From the NCBI GenBank assembly GCA_002483145.1, contig DLHJ01000003.1, positions 186,001 to 250,000 of the forward strand: a stretch of 64,000 bases of DNA. The letters are read 5' to 3'. A model generated the notes under the pieces. That model was not told the origin of the DNA. It searched no databases and saw nothing but the letters and a program-made list of their open reading frames with translations. Source of the DNA: Cellvibrio sp. UBA7671 (GTDB taxonomy: Bacteria; Pseudomonadota; Gammaproteobacteria; Pseudomonadales; Cellvibrionaceae). Positions 27,337-35,797 of this stretch are shown here, one piece after another (position 1 is the first letter of the stretch; every line of letters starts with the position of its first letter). A program made the translations under genes and the position numbers.

Positions 27337-28224
27337 TTAATAGCGACCGACACTAACCTCGTAGCTGCCAAGATTATCGCCAATCTCTGCTGGTGTAGTT
27401 TTATCGTTAACGGCAAAAAATAATTCGCCGGCACGATCTGCATTTAATACATAATTTTCACCCGCAACCAACCAGCGCCCATAAGGGCCAATTTTCACCA
27501 ACAGTGCACCTAAATATGCGCCGGGAAGGAGACAAAGCTGCCCGCAGTGTTCAGTACCTCTAGGTGAAGAAAGTGGATAACCTACATTGCTGGGCCATAC
27601 ATTAATCCGCCCGGCCGATTTGATTATTACGCGCTGACCGGCAACCACTGAAATATTGGCTGATGTATTGAAACTTGTCCCTCTCACTACAAATCGCTTC
27701 GGTTCTGGCGCACCCGCAAGATCATAGAATTTACGCTGGCTTTTACTGAGATGATAAGAAGCCTTGGCAACGTAAATTGGCTCATTAAATTGCTGAATGG
27801 AAATTTTTAATTCATTGATACCTTCAACGAAAGGGGTGTAATCCGAGCTTTTGCACAGCAATACACGCTCGTTTACCGCTAGTGCCCAATGTTGCTCTAT
27901 ACATTCATGAAACCAAGCGCTCACATCATAGTTATTAACTGACGCGTATATTTTCAACGCTGATGGCCCACGTTGCGGTGCCAGCGCTGGTGACGGGTAA
28001 GGTAGCGGGTAAATAGGCTCAAAATCGGGTCGATTTACCGGCAGCTGAATGTTATAGGGAAGGTATACGGCGATATCAAACTTTTGCCCGACCAATACAT
28101 CGGCAGTCTTTGGCTCTATCCTTAAAGTTGGGTCTATCCCGGGCTCATCCTGCGCCATCAGGTGACTGCCTACTGTTAATCCTGCAATAACACCAAATAA
28201 AGAAAATATTTTCTCAAAAGTCAT
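27337..28224 (-). CDS. Exported protein with LecA-like C-terminal domain
   Basis: A 295-residue protein with a signal peptide (cleavage near HLMA-Q). Residues about 30-160 form a domain I do not recognise, with a proline-rich loop (PIYPLPYPSPALAP) and a Cys pair. Residues about 170-295 resemble the PA-IL/LecA-like jelly-roll found in secreted and lectin-like proteins: VVRGTSFNTSANISVVAGQ, PGAYLGALLVKIG, AGELFFAVNDKTT and DNLGSYEVSV. Sugar binding is inferred from this resemblance, not shown. An almost perfect 33-base palindrome lies about 90 bases before the ATG at 28224. Confidence 0.72.
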   Translation of the reverse strand: MTFEKIFSLFGVIAGLTVGSHLMAQDEPGIDPTLRIEPKTADVLVGQKFDIAVYLPYNIQLPVNRPDFEPIYPLPYPSPALAPQRGPSALKIYASVNNYDVSAWFHECIEQHWALAVNERVLLCKSSDYTPFVEGINELKISIQQFNEPIYVAKASYHLSKSQRKFYDLAGAPEPKRFVVRGTSFNTSANISVVAGQRVIIKSAGRINVWPSNVGYPLSSPRGTEHCGQLCLLPGAYLGALLVKIGPYGRWLVAGENYVLNADRAGELFFAVNDKTTPAEIGDNLGSYEVSVGRY

Positions 28225-28311
28225 ACTTATATCCTATTAGTTATCCAAACAATGGTTTTTTGAGCAATTCGATAATCCAAACGCCGTCTCCTTGCCCCAT
28301 TACTCTCTTTT

Positions 28312-28344
28312 ATTAATACCGCCTTTTTAAAAGGCGGTATTAAT
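28312..28344. repeat. 33-base perfect palindrome
   Basis: Two 16-base arms (ATTAATACCGCCTTTT and complement) meet around a single central T. The near-absent loop makes it unlike a normal terminator and more like an operator or a cruciform-forming site. It is located 88-120 bases upstream of the LecA-like gene. Confidence 0.7.
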
Positions 28345-28488
28345 CTAGAGAGATTCATTTTAGCGGTGAATCCTGCTGGCGCATAAAGTTTTTCCAGATT
28401 CTGACCAAATGCACTCGTAAGGGAAAAACCCAACAATCGTGCATGTTAAGCAGCAATATGCAGATATTTATAATTTTCTTCACGCGGC

Positions 28489-28515
28489 TGTCGATTTCCC
28501 CCGACGCCATTCGAC
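28489..28515 (+). promoter_or_regulatory. Candidate ECF42-dependent promoter
   Basis: TGTCGA at 28489-28494 and CGAC at 28512-28515 are 17 bases apart. They match the -35 TGTCGA and -10 CG(A/T)C elements described for ECF42 sigma factors in Streptomyces. It lies 44 bases before the DUF1428 start, and the operon it would serve includes a DGPF-domain gene, the typical ECF42 target. The cognate-type sigma gene is at 20417-21661. Confidence 0.6.
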
Positions 28516-28558
28516 TAATCAGTGAAACACCTCATTATTAACCTGAAGGAGAACTACT

Positions 28559-28924
28559 ATGAGCCACTATGTTGATGGTTTTTTACTGCCCCTCGCATCC
28601 GAAAAGCTGGCGGAATACCAGCAAATGGCGAATAAAGCCGGTGCCGTTTGGAAAGAGCATGGTGCTATTGCCTATTGGGAATGCGTGGGTGATGACCTGG
28701 ATATTCAGGACATGACCTCCTTTCGCACATCGGCGGGCTGCAAAGACAATGAAACCGTTGTTATTGCCTGGATTGTTTACCCCTCGCGTGAAGAACGCGA
28801 CCGCATCAATGCACTGGTGATGGCAGACCCGCGCCTGGCCGACATGTGCGACAAAGATAATCCACCCTTTGATTTCAAGCGCATGGCCTACGGTGGATTT
28901 AAAAGCATCGTACGCTACGAATAA
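28559..28924 (+). CDS. DUF1428 family protein
   Basis: The 121-residue protein begins SHYVDGFLLPLASEKLAEYQ and contains the conserved EHGAIAYWECVGDD and WIVYPSREERD, all typical of DUF1428, a dimeric alpha/beta-barrel (ferredoxin-like) family of unknown activity. ATG at 28559 follows AAGGAGAACTACT, a strong ribosome-binding site. It is the first gene of a four-gene run with VOC, DGPF and GyrI-like proteins, all of the small stress/antibiotic-related fold classes often linked to ECF sigma factors. Confidence 0.9.
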   Translation: MSHYVDGFLLPLASEKLAEYQQMANKAGAVWKEHGAIAYWECVGDDLDIQDMTSFRTSAGCKDNETVVIAWIVYPSREERDRINALVMADPRLADMCDKDNPPFDFKRMAYGGFKSIVRYE

Positions 28925-28966
28925 AAACGTAACTATTTTAAACCGACTAGCAGGAGCAACCAGACT

Positions 28967-29374
28967 ATGCCAACGCAAGTATTTATCAACTTTCCGGTTA
29001 AAGATCTGGAAAAATCCAAAACTTTTTTTGGAAATCTCGGCTATACATTCAACCCGCAATTCACTGACGAACATGCCGCCTGCATGGTGATTAGCGATAC
29101 CATTTATTCCATGTTGGTGACCGAACCCAAATTTAAAACCTTTACATCAAAAGAGCTTGCCAACGGCCACGCAACCAAGGAAGTAATTGTTTGCCTCTCT
29201 TGCGAAAGCCGCGAAAAAGTCGATGATACGATAAGCAAAGCGGTAGCCGGTGGCGGCAAAGCCTGGCCTGCCGAGCCGCTTGATTATGGGTTCATGTATT
29301 ACCACGGTTTTGAAGATCTGGATGGTCACCACTGGGAGATCATGTATATGGACCCCAATCACGTACAGTCCTGA
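28967..29374 (+). CDS. VOC-superfamily (glyoxalase-like) protein
   Basis: A 135-residue two-module VOC protein: VFINFPVKDLEKSKTFFGNLGY at the start, DTIYSMLVTEPKF in the middle, and FEDLDGHHWEIMYMDPNH at the end, where the conserved DxxGHxWE metal/active-site segment lies. Close relatives are annotated as glyoxalase or bleomycin-resistance-like proteins of unknown substrate. ATG at 28967 follows AGGAGCAACCAGACT; it is 42 bases after DUF1428. Confidence 0.9.
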   Translation: MPTQVFINFPVKDLEKSKTFFGNLGYTFNPQFTDEHAACMVISDTIYSMLVTEPKFKTFTSKELANGHATKEVIVCLSCESREKVDDTISKAVAGGGKAWPAEPLDYGFMYYHGFEDLDGHHWEIMYMDPNHVQS

Positions 29375-29398
29375 TTTTTAATTGTTAATGGAGTTGCT

Positions 29399-29785
29399 AT
29401 GAAATATCTGTGCATGGTTTTTTATGATGAAAATATTATTAACAATATGACATCGAGCGAATGGAAATCACTGAACAACGAATGCGTCGCTTGCGGTGAA
29501 GGCCTGCGCGCGAGTGGAAAAATGATTGGCGGCAACGCACTGCATCCAACCGCTACCGCCACCAGCCTGCGCATCCGCGATGGCAAAACCGTCATTACCG
29601 ACGGCCCCTTTGCGGAAACTAAAGAACAGCTAGCAGGATTTTATTTGCTCGATGCGCGCGACTTGAATGAAGCACTGCAACTCGCCAGTAAAATCCCGCC
29701 GGCGCGTTTTGGCACCATTGAAATTCGACCCATCCGCGAACTGGACCCAGAAAAAGATGAACGATTCCAACAGCATTTTGCTTGA
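29399..29785 (+). CDS. DGPF/YCII-related domain protein
   Basis: The 128-residue protein carries the name-giving motif DGPFAETKEQLAGFYLLD at about residue 65, plus the N-terminal MKYLCMVFYDE and the C-terminal TIEIRPIREL. These ferredoxin-like proteins are the standard genomic partners and targets of ECF42 sigma factors, though their biochemical role is unknown. Here the gene is 8 kb from the ECF42 gene but in an operon with a matching promoter. Its end overlaps the next gene by 29 bases. Confidence 0.92.
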   Translation: MKYLCMVFYDENIINNMTSSEWKSLNNECVACGEGLRASGKMIGGNALHPTATATSLRIRDGKTVITDGPFAETKEQLAGFYLLDARDLNEALQLASKIPPARFGTIEIRPIRELDPEKDERFQQHFA

Positions 29786-30272
29786 TCCGAACGCGGTCTT
29801 ATCTCCGCGTTTTGAAACTGCAGGTCCGTTATTAATTGCCGGTTTGCGTGAACAATTGGATGAGCATGCCGCACAAAAAATCCCGCAACTCTGGCAGCGG
29901 TTGGTTGCCTGCTGGGATGCAATTCCACAGCGTGTTGGTGTTACAGATTATGGTTTGTGTATTCATCTGCAAGGACATGAATACTATTACATGGCTGGTT
30001 GTGCGGTATGGGATTTCACCGGACTGCCAGACACATTTAGCCCGTTTATTATTCCCTCGCAAACCTATGCTGTATTCACCCATGAAGGTCACATCAACCA
30101 CATCAGGGATACAATTGGCTTTGCATTTGACCAATGGCTACCAAACTCTGATTATCGCCAGGCAACTGCACCTGAAAATGCATTGCATTTTTTTGAGCGA
30201 TACGGCGAAAAATTTGACCCGCAAATTGGCAAAGGAGATGTTGAAATATGGTTACCGGTTACACACCGTTGA
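29757..30272 (+). CDS. GyrI-like/AraC effector-binding-domain protein
   Basis: The 171-residue protein has the GyrI-like fold pattern: LWQRLVACWDAIPQRVGVTDYGLCIHLQ, YYYMAGCAVWD, the conserved QTYAVFTHEGHINHIRDTI, and the C-terminal FDPQIGKGDVEIWLPV. This domain binds small hydrophobic molecules and occurs as a stand-alone protein or in regulators. The start is ATG 29757, overlapping the DGPF gene, so translation is coupled. It closes the operon before the terminator at 30288-30307. Confidence 0.85.
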   Translation: MNDSNSILLDPNAVLSPRFETAGPLLIAGLREQLDEHAAQKIPQLWQRLVACWDAIPQRVGVTDYGLCIHLQGHEYYYMAGCAVWDFTGLPDTFSPFIIPSQTYAVFTHEGHINHIRDTIGFAFDQWLPNSDYRQATAPENALHFFERYGEKFDPQIGKGDVEIWLPVTHR

Positions 30273-30287
30273 TGCGACCAAATAAAA

Positions 30288-30307
30288 AAGGAGCCTTGCG
30301 GCTCCTT
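30288..30307 (-). terminator. Shared terminator between GyrI-like and tubulin-like genes
   Basis: The stem AAGGAGCC/GGCTCCTT with a 4-base loop has six A residues on its left side. On the minus strand a full T-run follows, so it best serves the tubulin-like gene (stop at 30329); on the plus strand it may also stop the DUF1428 operon. Confidence 0.8.
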
Positions 30308-30328
30308 GGTAGTTTTGTGTGCTTCGGC

Positions 30329-32515
30329 TTAGTCTTTGGTGCTTGGTGCAGATAGCGTATTGAGTGAGACAATGCGCGTTTTGCTGATTTTGTGGCGATA
30401 GATTTCACGTAAGTATTTAATCGCCTTCTTCACACTGTCGCGCGACAGGCGAATATCGTTGATAGAGCAGAATTTATCGGCGTCATTGATCAGTTCGCGA
30501 TATTTTTTCTCGTACATGGGTTTGATCGCGTACCAGTTGGTATCGAGAATCTTGGCAGGGTTTTCATACTCATTGAGCATTTTATCCACTAACTTTTCAT
30601 CGAACTCTTCGGCGCGGATAAAATCGAGCATAGCCGTGTCCAATTGCTCATCAAACCGGTACGGGTCTTTGGCAAAGCAGCGTTTAATAAAGGCCACAAT
30701 CAGGGTGAGGAAATCATCACTCAAGCAAGGGCTTTTTACGATCAATGTGGTCAATGAAATATTGGCTGATGCACCGATCACCAAGGCGTAGCGTTTCAAT
30801 GTGGTGTTGGGGAATAAGGCATTCAAATGGGATTTGAGTTTATTCAAATCCATGTAGGACAACTTGTAATCTTTTGGCAATGAGATAATTGACACAATTG
30901 ACGAGCAATTTTTAAAGAAATGCAGGTCTTTCAACTCCTCAGCGTCATAGCCTTTCTGTAAATATTTTGCCAGCGAGTCGCGGTAACGGCCGGATTCGAT
31001 GGGCAGCAAACTAATGCCCTCAATTGCCTGGGTTACTTTGTTAAAGTGCGGCAAATCAATTGAGCGGTAGAACAAATCATCAATATTTAATTCGCCAATT
31101 TTTTTGGTGTCTATACCGCGCAATTTATCCACGCCCTGCGGCATCATATTCGGAATGACAGACTCGGCATAAGCAACAGCTACGGGGCCCGCCAAACTCA
31201 TAAATAAATCATTGGCGTCGAGGCGAATGGTTTCGCCGATATCAATTCCCGCGCGACGGAAATAGTTCTCGTCGTAATCAGTCGTTACCGCCTGGGCGGT
31301 GAGAATGTTGAAAATTTGCTGGGAAATATATTGGTTGGCGTATTTCTCCATAGCGTTGACATCAATGTGCTGAATGTTGCCATCATCAGTTGCTTCAGCG
31401 TAGCGCATGATGTCGTTGGAGATCAGCATCATCGCATTCCAGGGGCGGATGCGATGCATCACACTGGCTTCGCTGCTGTCTTCGTTGTCGAAGTTGTAAG
31501 AAAAATCCCATTCTTCCGATAAGTATTTACACAGCAAACGTCCCGCGTTGATATGCAGCGCTTCCGACATTTCTACGCCATGATCAGAAATATTGGGCAA
31601 TATGCAAATACCACTGGTGAAGATGGGCTCGAACACAAATGAGTGGCCGCGATTTTCTGCGTTTTCGCTTTGCGCGCGCGCATCGAAAGTTTTGCTCATG
31701 TAGGCATACTGCTGAGCCAAGCCAAATTCACTCGCCATGCCTGAACCGGTGCCACCACCAGCGCTGAAAATATAAAAATACAGGCGCGATTGGTTAGCTT
31801 TAATACCGCAGGAATCAATTAAATAGGAGTGCACAAATTTCCAATCGGGATTGGAAAAGCGTTGGGTATCTTTATTGAGAATTATTTTGGCGAGATATTG
31901 GCCGAGGATCGGCGCATTACCGGAACCACCGGCATGGACTTCAGACAAGTCCATGATTTTCATTTTGGTGTAATCCTTGAGGAAACCGGAGCGCTCACCT
32001 TTGTGCGAAAAACGAATCCGGCCTTCGATGTCTTTATCCAAATCGCCGAGCATCACCAACGGCTCGATTAAAAACACCGGCTTAAGTTGGTGGCCACCTT
32101 TTAAATGCAAACTGCGCTTGATCCAGCGCATGGGTTTATCTTGTTCGCGGGTTTCTTTTTCTTCGCTATTAAATTCGTTGAGGTAAAAATTGCGCGCGTT
32201 GTACACCAGCGAGGCGACATCCAATGCGATATTGGAACCGCAGCGACCAAGGCCAATGAGGCACACCGAGGGAAATTGCGGCTGCTTGAAATTCTCTGCA
32301 TCTTGAATGTTGGCAAGATGCGGGTAGACGCTGGAGCGCAGGGTATCCAGGTTGAACAGGATTTTGTTCAGGTCCCGCTCGGTGAAATACATATAGCCAT
32401 TGCTGGGCGCTGGCGTGAGCAGGTTAATGACCTCTGCATCTGGAGGTGAATCCAGGGTAATCAAATCATCCTGTTCCAGTGTCTCAGTCGTGCGCGAGGT
32501 CTTTTTGGTGGCCAT
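30329..32515 (-). CDS. Tubulin/FtsZ-superfamily GTPase-like protein
   Basis: A 728-residue protein with the GTP-binding landmarks of the tubulin superfamily in the right order. GLGRCGSN (residues 88-95) fits the T1 loop, HAGGSGN (195-200) a T3-like loop, and FSAGGGTGSG (250-259) is the tubulin/FtsZ signature. MLISND (363-368) resembles the S7 IPND of FtsZ, and IRLDANDLFMS (430-440) resembles the T7 synergy loop, with two acidic residues at 433 and 436. It is far too divergent and long for FtsZ or TubZ, and resembles the Tubulin-like (Tubulin_2) group of unknown function. The last 290 residues are helical and unassigned. No partner gene of known type is adjacent; an LdtD-like gene lies 186 bases upstream on the same strand. 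Polymerisation is inference. Confidence 0.82.
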   Translation of the reverse strand: MATKKTSRTTETLEQDDLITLDSPPDAEVINLLTPAPSNGYMYFTERDLNKILFNLDTLRSSVYPHLANIQDAENFKQPQFPSVCLIGLGRCGSNIALDVASLVYNARNFYLNEFNSEEKETREQDKPMRWIKRSLHLKGGHQLKPVFLIEPLVMLGDLDKDIEGRIRFSHKGERSGFLKDYTKMKIMDLSEVHAGGSGNAPILGQYLAKIILNKDTQRFSNPDWKFVHSYLIDSCGIKANQSRLYFYIFSAGGGTGSGMASEFGLAQQYAYMSKTFDARAQSENAENRGHSFVFEPIFTSGICILPNISDHGVEMSEALHINAGRLLCKYLSEEWDFSYNFDNEDSSEASVMHRIRPWNAMMLISNDIMRYAEATDDGNIQHIDVNAMEKYANQYISQQIFNILTAQAVTTDYDENYFRRAGIDIGETIRLDANDLFMSLAGPVAVAYAESVIPNMMPQGVDKLRGIDTKKIGELNIDDLFYRSIDLPHFNKVTQAIEGISLLPIESGRYRDSLAKYLQKGYDAEELKDLHFFKNCSSIVSIISLPKDYKLSYMDLNKLKSHLNALFPNTTLKRYALVIGASANISLTTLIVKSPCLSDDFLTLIVAFIKRCFAKDPYRFDEQLDTAMLDFIRAEEFDEKLVDKMLNEYENPAKILDTNWYAIKPMYEKKYRELINDADKFCSINDIRLSRDSVKKAIKYLREIYRHKISKTRIVSLNTLSAPSTKD

Positions 32516-32701
32516 TTGGTGTTGATCCTTGGTGAGCTATTACGCGTGGGACTTTTCTTACAAGCCGGCTAGTCAAAAAACAATTCGGCTTATGGTCTAA
32601 ATTCCTATTAACGCTAGTCGCGACTTGGCATAAATACAAATTTGCATGCCGCGATCACTCAATAAGTCACCAAAATCTACTCTTTTCGCTCACTTTTCAG
32701 G

Positions 32702-34630
32702 CTAACTACGCTTATTCAGGGCGGCGAGTACCTTGGCGTCGCGCGCATAGATATCCGGCTTGAAGGCAATTTGGGTTTCGCTGACGGCATCTACTGTCCA
32801 ATAGGCGAGCAGTATGGGCACACGTTTGGCCAGTGTGACATTGCGGGTTTTACCGGTTGCCAGAGCCTTGTTGATCGCCGCTGAATCCCAAGAGGGCGTC
32901 TCAGCGAGCAGCAATTCAACCAGCTCCAATGCCCGCTCCACGCGGATGCAACCCGAACTAAACGCGCGCTGGCTTTTATTGAACAGTTTCTGGTGCGGCG
33001 TATCGTGCAAATAGACAGCGTAAGCATTGGGGAAGCGAATCACCGCTTTGCCGAGCGCCGCATCCTCGCCGGCGTCCTGGCGCAGCGTGATATTGCCCGG
33101 CTTGTACCAATCGATTGTGGCGGGATCGAGCTGCTTGCCGCTGCTGTCCAGCACGCGGATGTTATGCTCGCGCAGGTAGTTGATATCCTTGCGCACCTTG
33201 GGCAGTACATCTTTGCGCAAAATCGTGGGCGGTACCGTCCAGGTCGGGTTGAGGGTGATGTAATTCACTTCTGACTTGAAAATCGGGCTGGTGCGATAAG
33301 CCATACCCACTTGCACGCGCGAACGCCAGATCGGTTGGCTGGCTTTGAAGTAGGTGATTTTAAACCCAGCGACATCGACCAACAGCATTTCCGGCGGGAT
33401 GTTGTGCAACAACCAGCGCGCACGGTCGAGGTTGACGCGAATCTGGTCAATACGCGATTGCACCGACACATTGAGCGCCGCGCGTGTGGCTGGGCCTATA
33501 GCGCCATCTACTTCCAAATATTGCTCGCGCTGGAATTTTTTTACCGCTTCCACCAGATATTCATCAAATACTTCATCGGGATTCATTGGCGCAGCGCTGG
33601 AGGATTGTGCCGAAGACTGACTGCTAAAAACCGCTTCCTCAGTAAACACTGAGTCTACAGAACTGGATTGCCCCGAGCTGCGCATAGTGGGCGATAGCTC
33701 GTCGGCAACAGAACTGGCGGCTCTGCTAGACGCAGCCAATGAGGCCGCTTTAGCGTTGGCGATTAAACAGATCTGGGCAGGCGATTGATTCACTCCAGCA
33801 TCAGGCAATACCGGATCGATATACTCCCCCGTCACCCGCAGACGCTGGCGCAATATCGCAACCTGCGGATCAACAGCGCAGGGTTTGAGCGTCGCCCCAA
33901 CGGGCAAAGACGGCCAACCACCCAAGAGCGCCAGTTGGCGATACTGCTGTAAACCCGCCTTTAAGCTGCGATAAATCGGATGCTGTGGCCGGGTTTGCTC
34001 GAACAGCTGGGCAATTTGCCCGGTCTCAATACTATCGGCTACGCGCGCGCCATCGGCTACCGGAGCCATATCCTGCAATTCAAAATTCCATTGCGGGTCG
34101 AGGCCGGCGGGATCGACCTTGCCGTTATAAAGATGATAGAGCGCACGCAGATAGGCATTGGTCGCGCGCAGCTCATCGGCAACGCGCAAAGGAATGGCCT
34201 CGGGGGAATTGTCGCCCAACAAAGGCAAAGCATGGCGCAGCTGCTCAACCTGGTAGTCATCGGGCGTAAGGCCGTCCGCCTCCACTGACTCCAGGGCACC
34301 GATCAACTGCTCAAGACGCCCCGCTTGATCCCAAATCGGGCGATATTGGCGCTGCTCGTAAAAGCCGATTACCGCCTGGGTCAAATGGCGGGAGTCGAGT
34401 GTCTGGCGTCCCTCTGCGACATCCAACTGCAAAGCCACCATCTGCACCTCAATTTCGCGGGCGATTAAGGTAGAGGAACTGAGCATTTTGCCCAATTCAG
34501 TGGTGGTTGGATTACTCCCCTCAGCTGAGGTGGTCATTGCACAACAGCCGATTAACAACAACGACAATCTTTTCAGCAGAACCGAACCTGGCCTCCACCA
34601 ACAACACACCCAGAAACCAATTGCCAGCAT
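32702..34630 (-). CDS. L,D-transpeptidase, YcbB/LdtD type
   Basis: The 642-residue cell-wall enzyme has an N-terminal membrane segment ending LLLIGCCA, which could be a signal peptide or a lipobox. A helical scaffold region (YRPIWD, DGLTPDDYQ, LRALYHLYNGKVDP) follows, then a peptidoglycan-binding module (KKFQREQYLEVDGAIGPATRAALN, about residue 400) and the YkuD domain with the catalytic FSSGCIRVERALEL near residue 570. The scaffold is interrupted by a Ser/Ala-rich linker of about 60 residues. It forms 3-3 cross-links between meso-diaminopimelate residues. The gene is divergent from a second transpeptidase-fold gene at 34846. Confidence 0.92.
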   Translation of the reverse strand: MLAIGFWVCCWWRPGSVLLKRLSLLLIGCCAMTTSAEGSNPTTTELGKMLSSSTLIAREIEVQMVALQLDVAEGRQTLDSRHLTQAVIGFYEQRQYRPIWDQAGRLEQLIGALESVEADGLTPDDYQVEQLRHALPLLGDNSPEAIPLRVADELRATNAYLRALYHLYNGKVDPAGLDPQWNFELQDMAPVADGARVADSIETGQIAQLFEQTRPQHPIYRSLKAGLQQYRQLALLGGWPSLPVGATLKPCAVDPQVAILRQRLRVTGEYIDPVLPDAGVNQSPAQICLIANAKAASLAASSRAASSVADELSPTMRSSGQSSSVDSVFTEEAVFSSQSSAQSSSAAPMNPDEVFDEYLVEAVKKFQREQYLEVDGAIGPATRAALNVSVQSRIDQIRVNLDRARWLLHNIPPEMLLVDVAGFKITYFKASQPIWRSRVQVGMAYRTSPIFKSEVNYITLNPTWTVPPTILRKDVLPKVRKDINYLREHNIRVLDSSGKQLDPATIDWYKPGNITLRQDAGEDAALGKAVIRFPNAYAVYLHDTPHQKLFNKSQRAFSSGCIRVERALELVELLLAETPSWDSAAINKALATGKTRNVTLAKRVPILLAYWTVDAVSETQIAFKPDIYARDAKVLAALNKRS

Positions 34631-34845
34631 AAACGAGCGCTCCTGCGCGCTTAATACAACGAGGGTTTATTCCCTAAAATTAGAACGAAAACGCAAAATA
34701 TGGTCTACTTTTTGAACTTTAGTTATTTGCTGCATTCCTATCTGGATGCTAGCATTCCAGCATCACCAGTATTAACTGGTACAACCATAAATTTCCATAG
34801 CAAGGCCGCTACAACTTTAATTACCCAGAGTATTCGGGGCTATCC

Positions 34846-35592
34846 ATGTTGTACACGACCCTTAAGGGCCTGATTTTTTCGGCCTGCATAAGTTTTTTAT
34901 TCGCGTTAAATGCCGCTGCGACACAAGATCGCCCTGCAAACCCTTTTAGCTACACCCCCTTCAGCAAAGACCAGACGCCCCTTGCACTGCTCAATAAACT
35001 CAGCCGCGCTGCGCCCGCCGCCAACCCCAAAGTGATTGGACTGGCATTGTCTGCACTCGATTGTGCACTAACCCAAGGCATGTCACCCGCGCGCAACCTG
35101 ACAGTGATTGATTACTCGCTGGTCTCCACCAAACCGCGCCTTTGGGTGTTCGACTTGGTCACCGGCAAACTCCTGTTCCAGGAGCTGGTCGCCCACGGTA
35201 TGAATACCGGCAAAAATTTTGCGCGCAATTTTTCCAATACCTACGGTAGCCGTCAAACCAGTTTGGGATTATTCCGCACCAAAGAGACCTATGTTGGCGC
35301 CAATGGCTACTCATTGCGCATGGAAGGTTTGGAAAATGGCTTTAATGACAAGGCAATGGAGCGCGCGATTGTGTTCCACGGCGCCGACTATGTGGATTTA
35401 AAGCTCGCTAAAAAATTAGGCCATCTCGGCCGCAGCCATGGCTGCCCGGCAGTGCGCAGAGGCGTAGCACGCAAAGTAATTGATACCATCAAGGGCGACC
35501 AATTTTTATTTTCTTATTATCCCGATCAGCAATGGTTAGCTAAATCCCAGTTTTTAAATTGTTCGGGCAGCCAACGCTGGGCACAAAAGTAA
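34846..35592 (+). CDS. Murein L,D-transpeptidase catalytic-domain (YkuD_2) family protein
   Basis: A 248-residue exported protein with a signal peptide (LNAAATQ). Its catalytic segment is HLGRSHGCPAVRRGVARK near residue 200, preceded by VFHGADYVD, matching the YkuD_2/PF13645 family. The active Cys is in HGCPAV. It lacks a peptidoglycan-binding module. It may modify or cleave peptidoglycan cross-links in the periplasm. It shares a 215-base divergent upstream region with the LdtD-like gene, so both may be co-regulated. Confidence 0.88.
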   Translation: MLYTTLKGLIFSACISFLFALNAAATQDRPANPFSYTPFSKDQTPLALLNKLSRAAPAANPKVIGLALSALDCALTQGMSPARNLTVIDYSLVSTKPRLWVFDLVTGKLLFQELVAHGMNTGKNFARNFSNTYGSRQTSLGLFRTKETYVGANGYSLRMEGLENGFNDKAMERAIVFHGADYVDLKLAKKLGHLGRSHGCPAVRRGVARKVIDTIKGDQFLFSYYPDQQWLAKSQFLNCSGSQRWAQK

Positions 35593-35797
35593 TTTCCACT
35601 TCTCGCATTCCCCCTGTTTACGGCGCTTTTACAGCGCCAATCCCGCTCTGTAAAGCTGTGTTAACAAACCCTCTATTTATCAGATAATTTTATCAAGCTG
35701 TGTAAAAGCATTCGCCCAGTCTGCATTTAACCGCTATAACTAAAATCAAAAAACACAACCATAACAATCACCACAAAAAACTTCAGGGTCAAACTCC

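Larger units (their letters stand above)
28225..28558. other. Divergent control region between LecA-like gene and DUF1428 operon
   Basis: This 334-base gap separates two divergent transcripts. It holds a 33-base palindrome at 28312-28344 and an ECF42-like promoter at 28489-28515. A 69-codon open frame on the minus strand (28227-28436) crosses the palindrome and looks spurious. Confidence 0.6.

Noticed and set aside
28227-28436. 69-codon minus-strand open frame in the gap before the DUF1428 operon
   Set aside because: It crosses the 33-base palindrome and has no ribosome-binding site or signal; it looks like chance.
28583-29074. 163-codon minus-strand open frame
   Set aside because: Antisense to the DUF1428 and VOC genes, which have clear family motifs and ribosome-binding sites.
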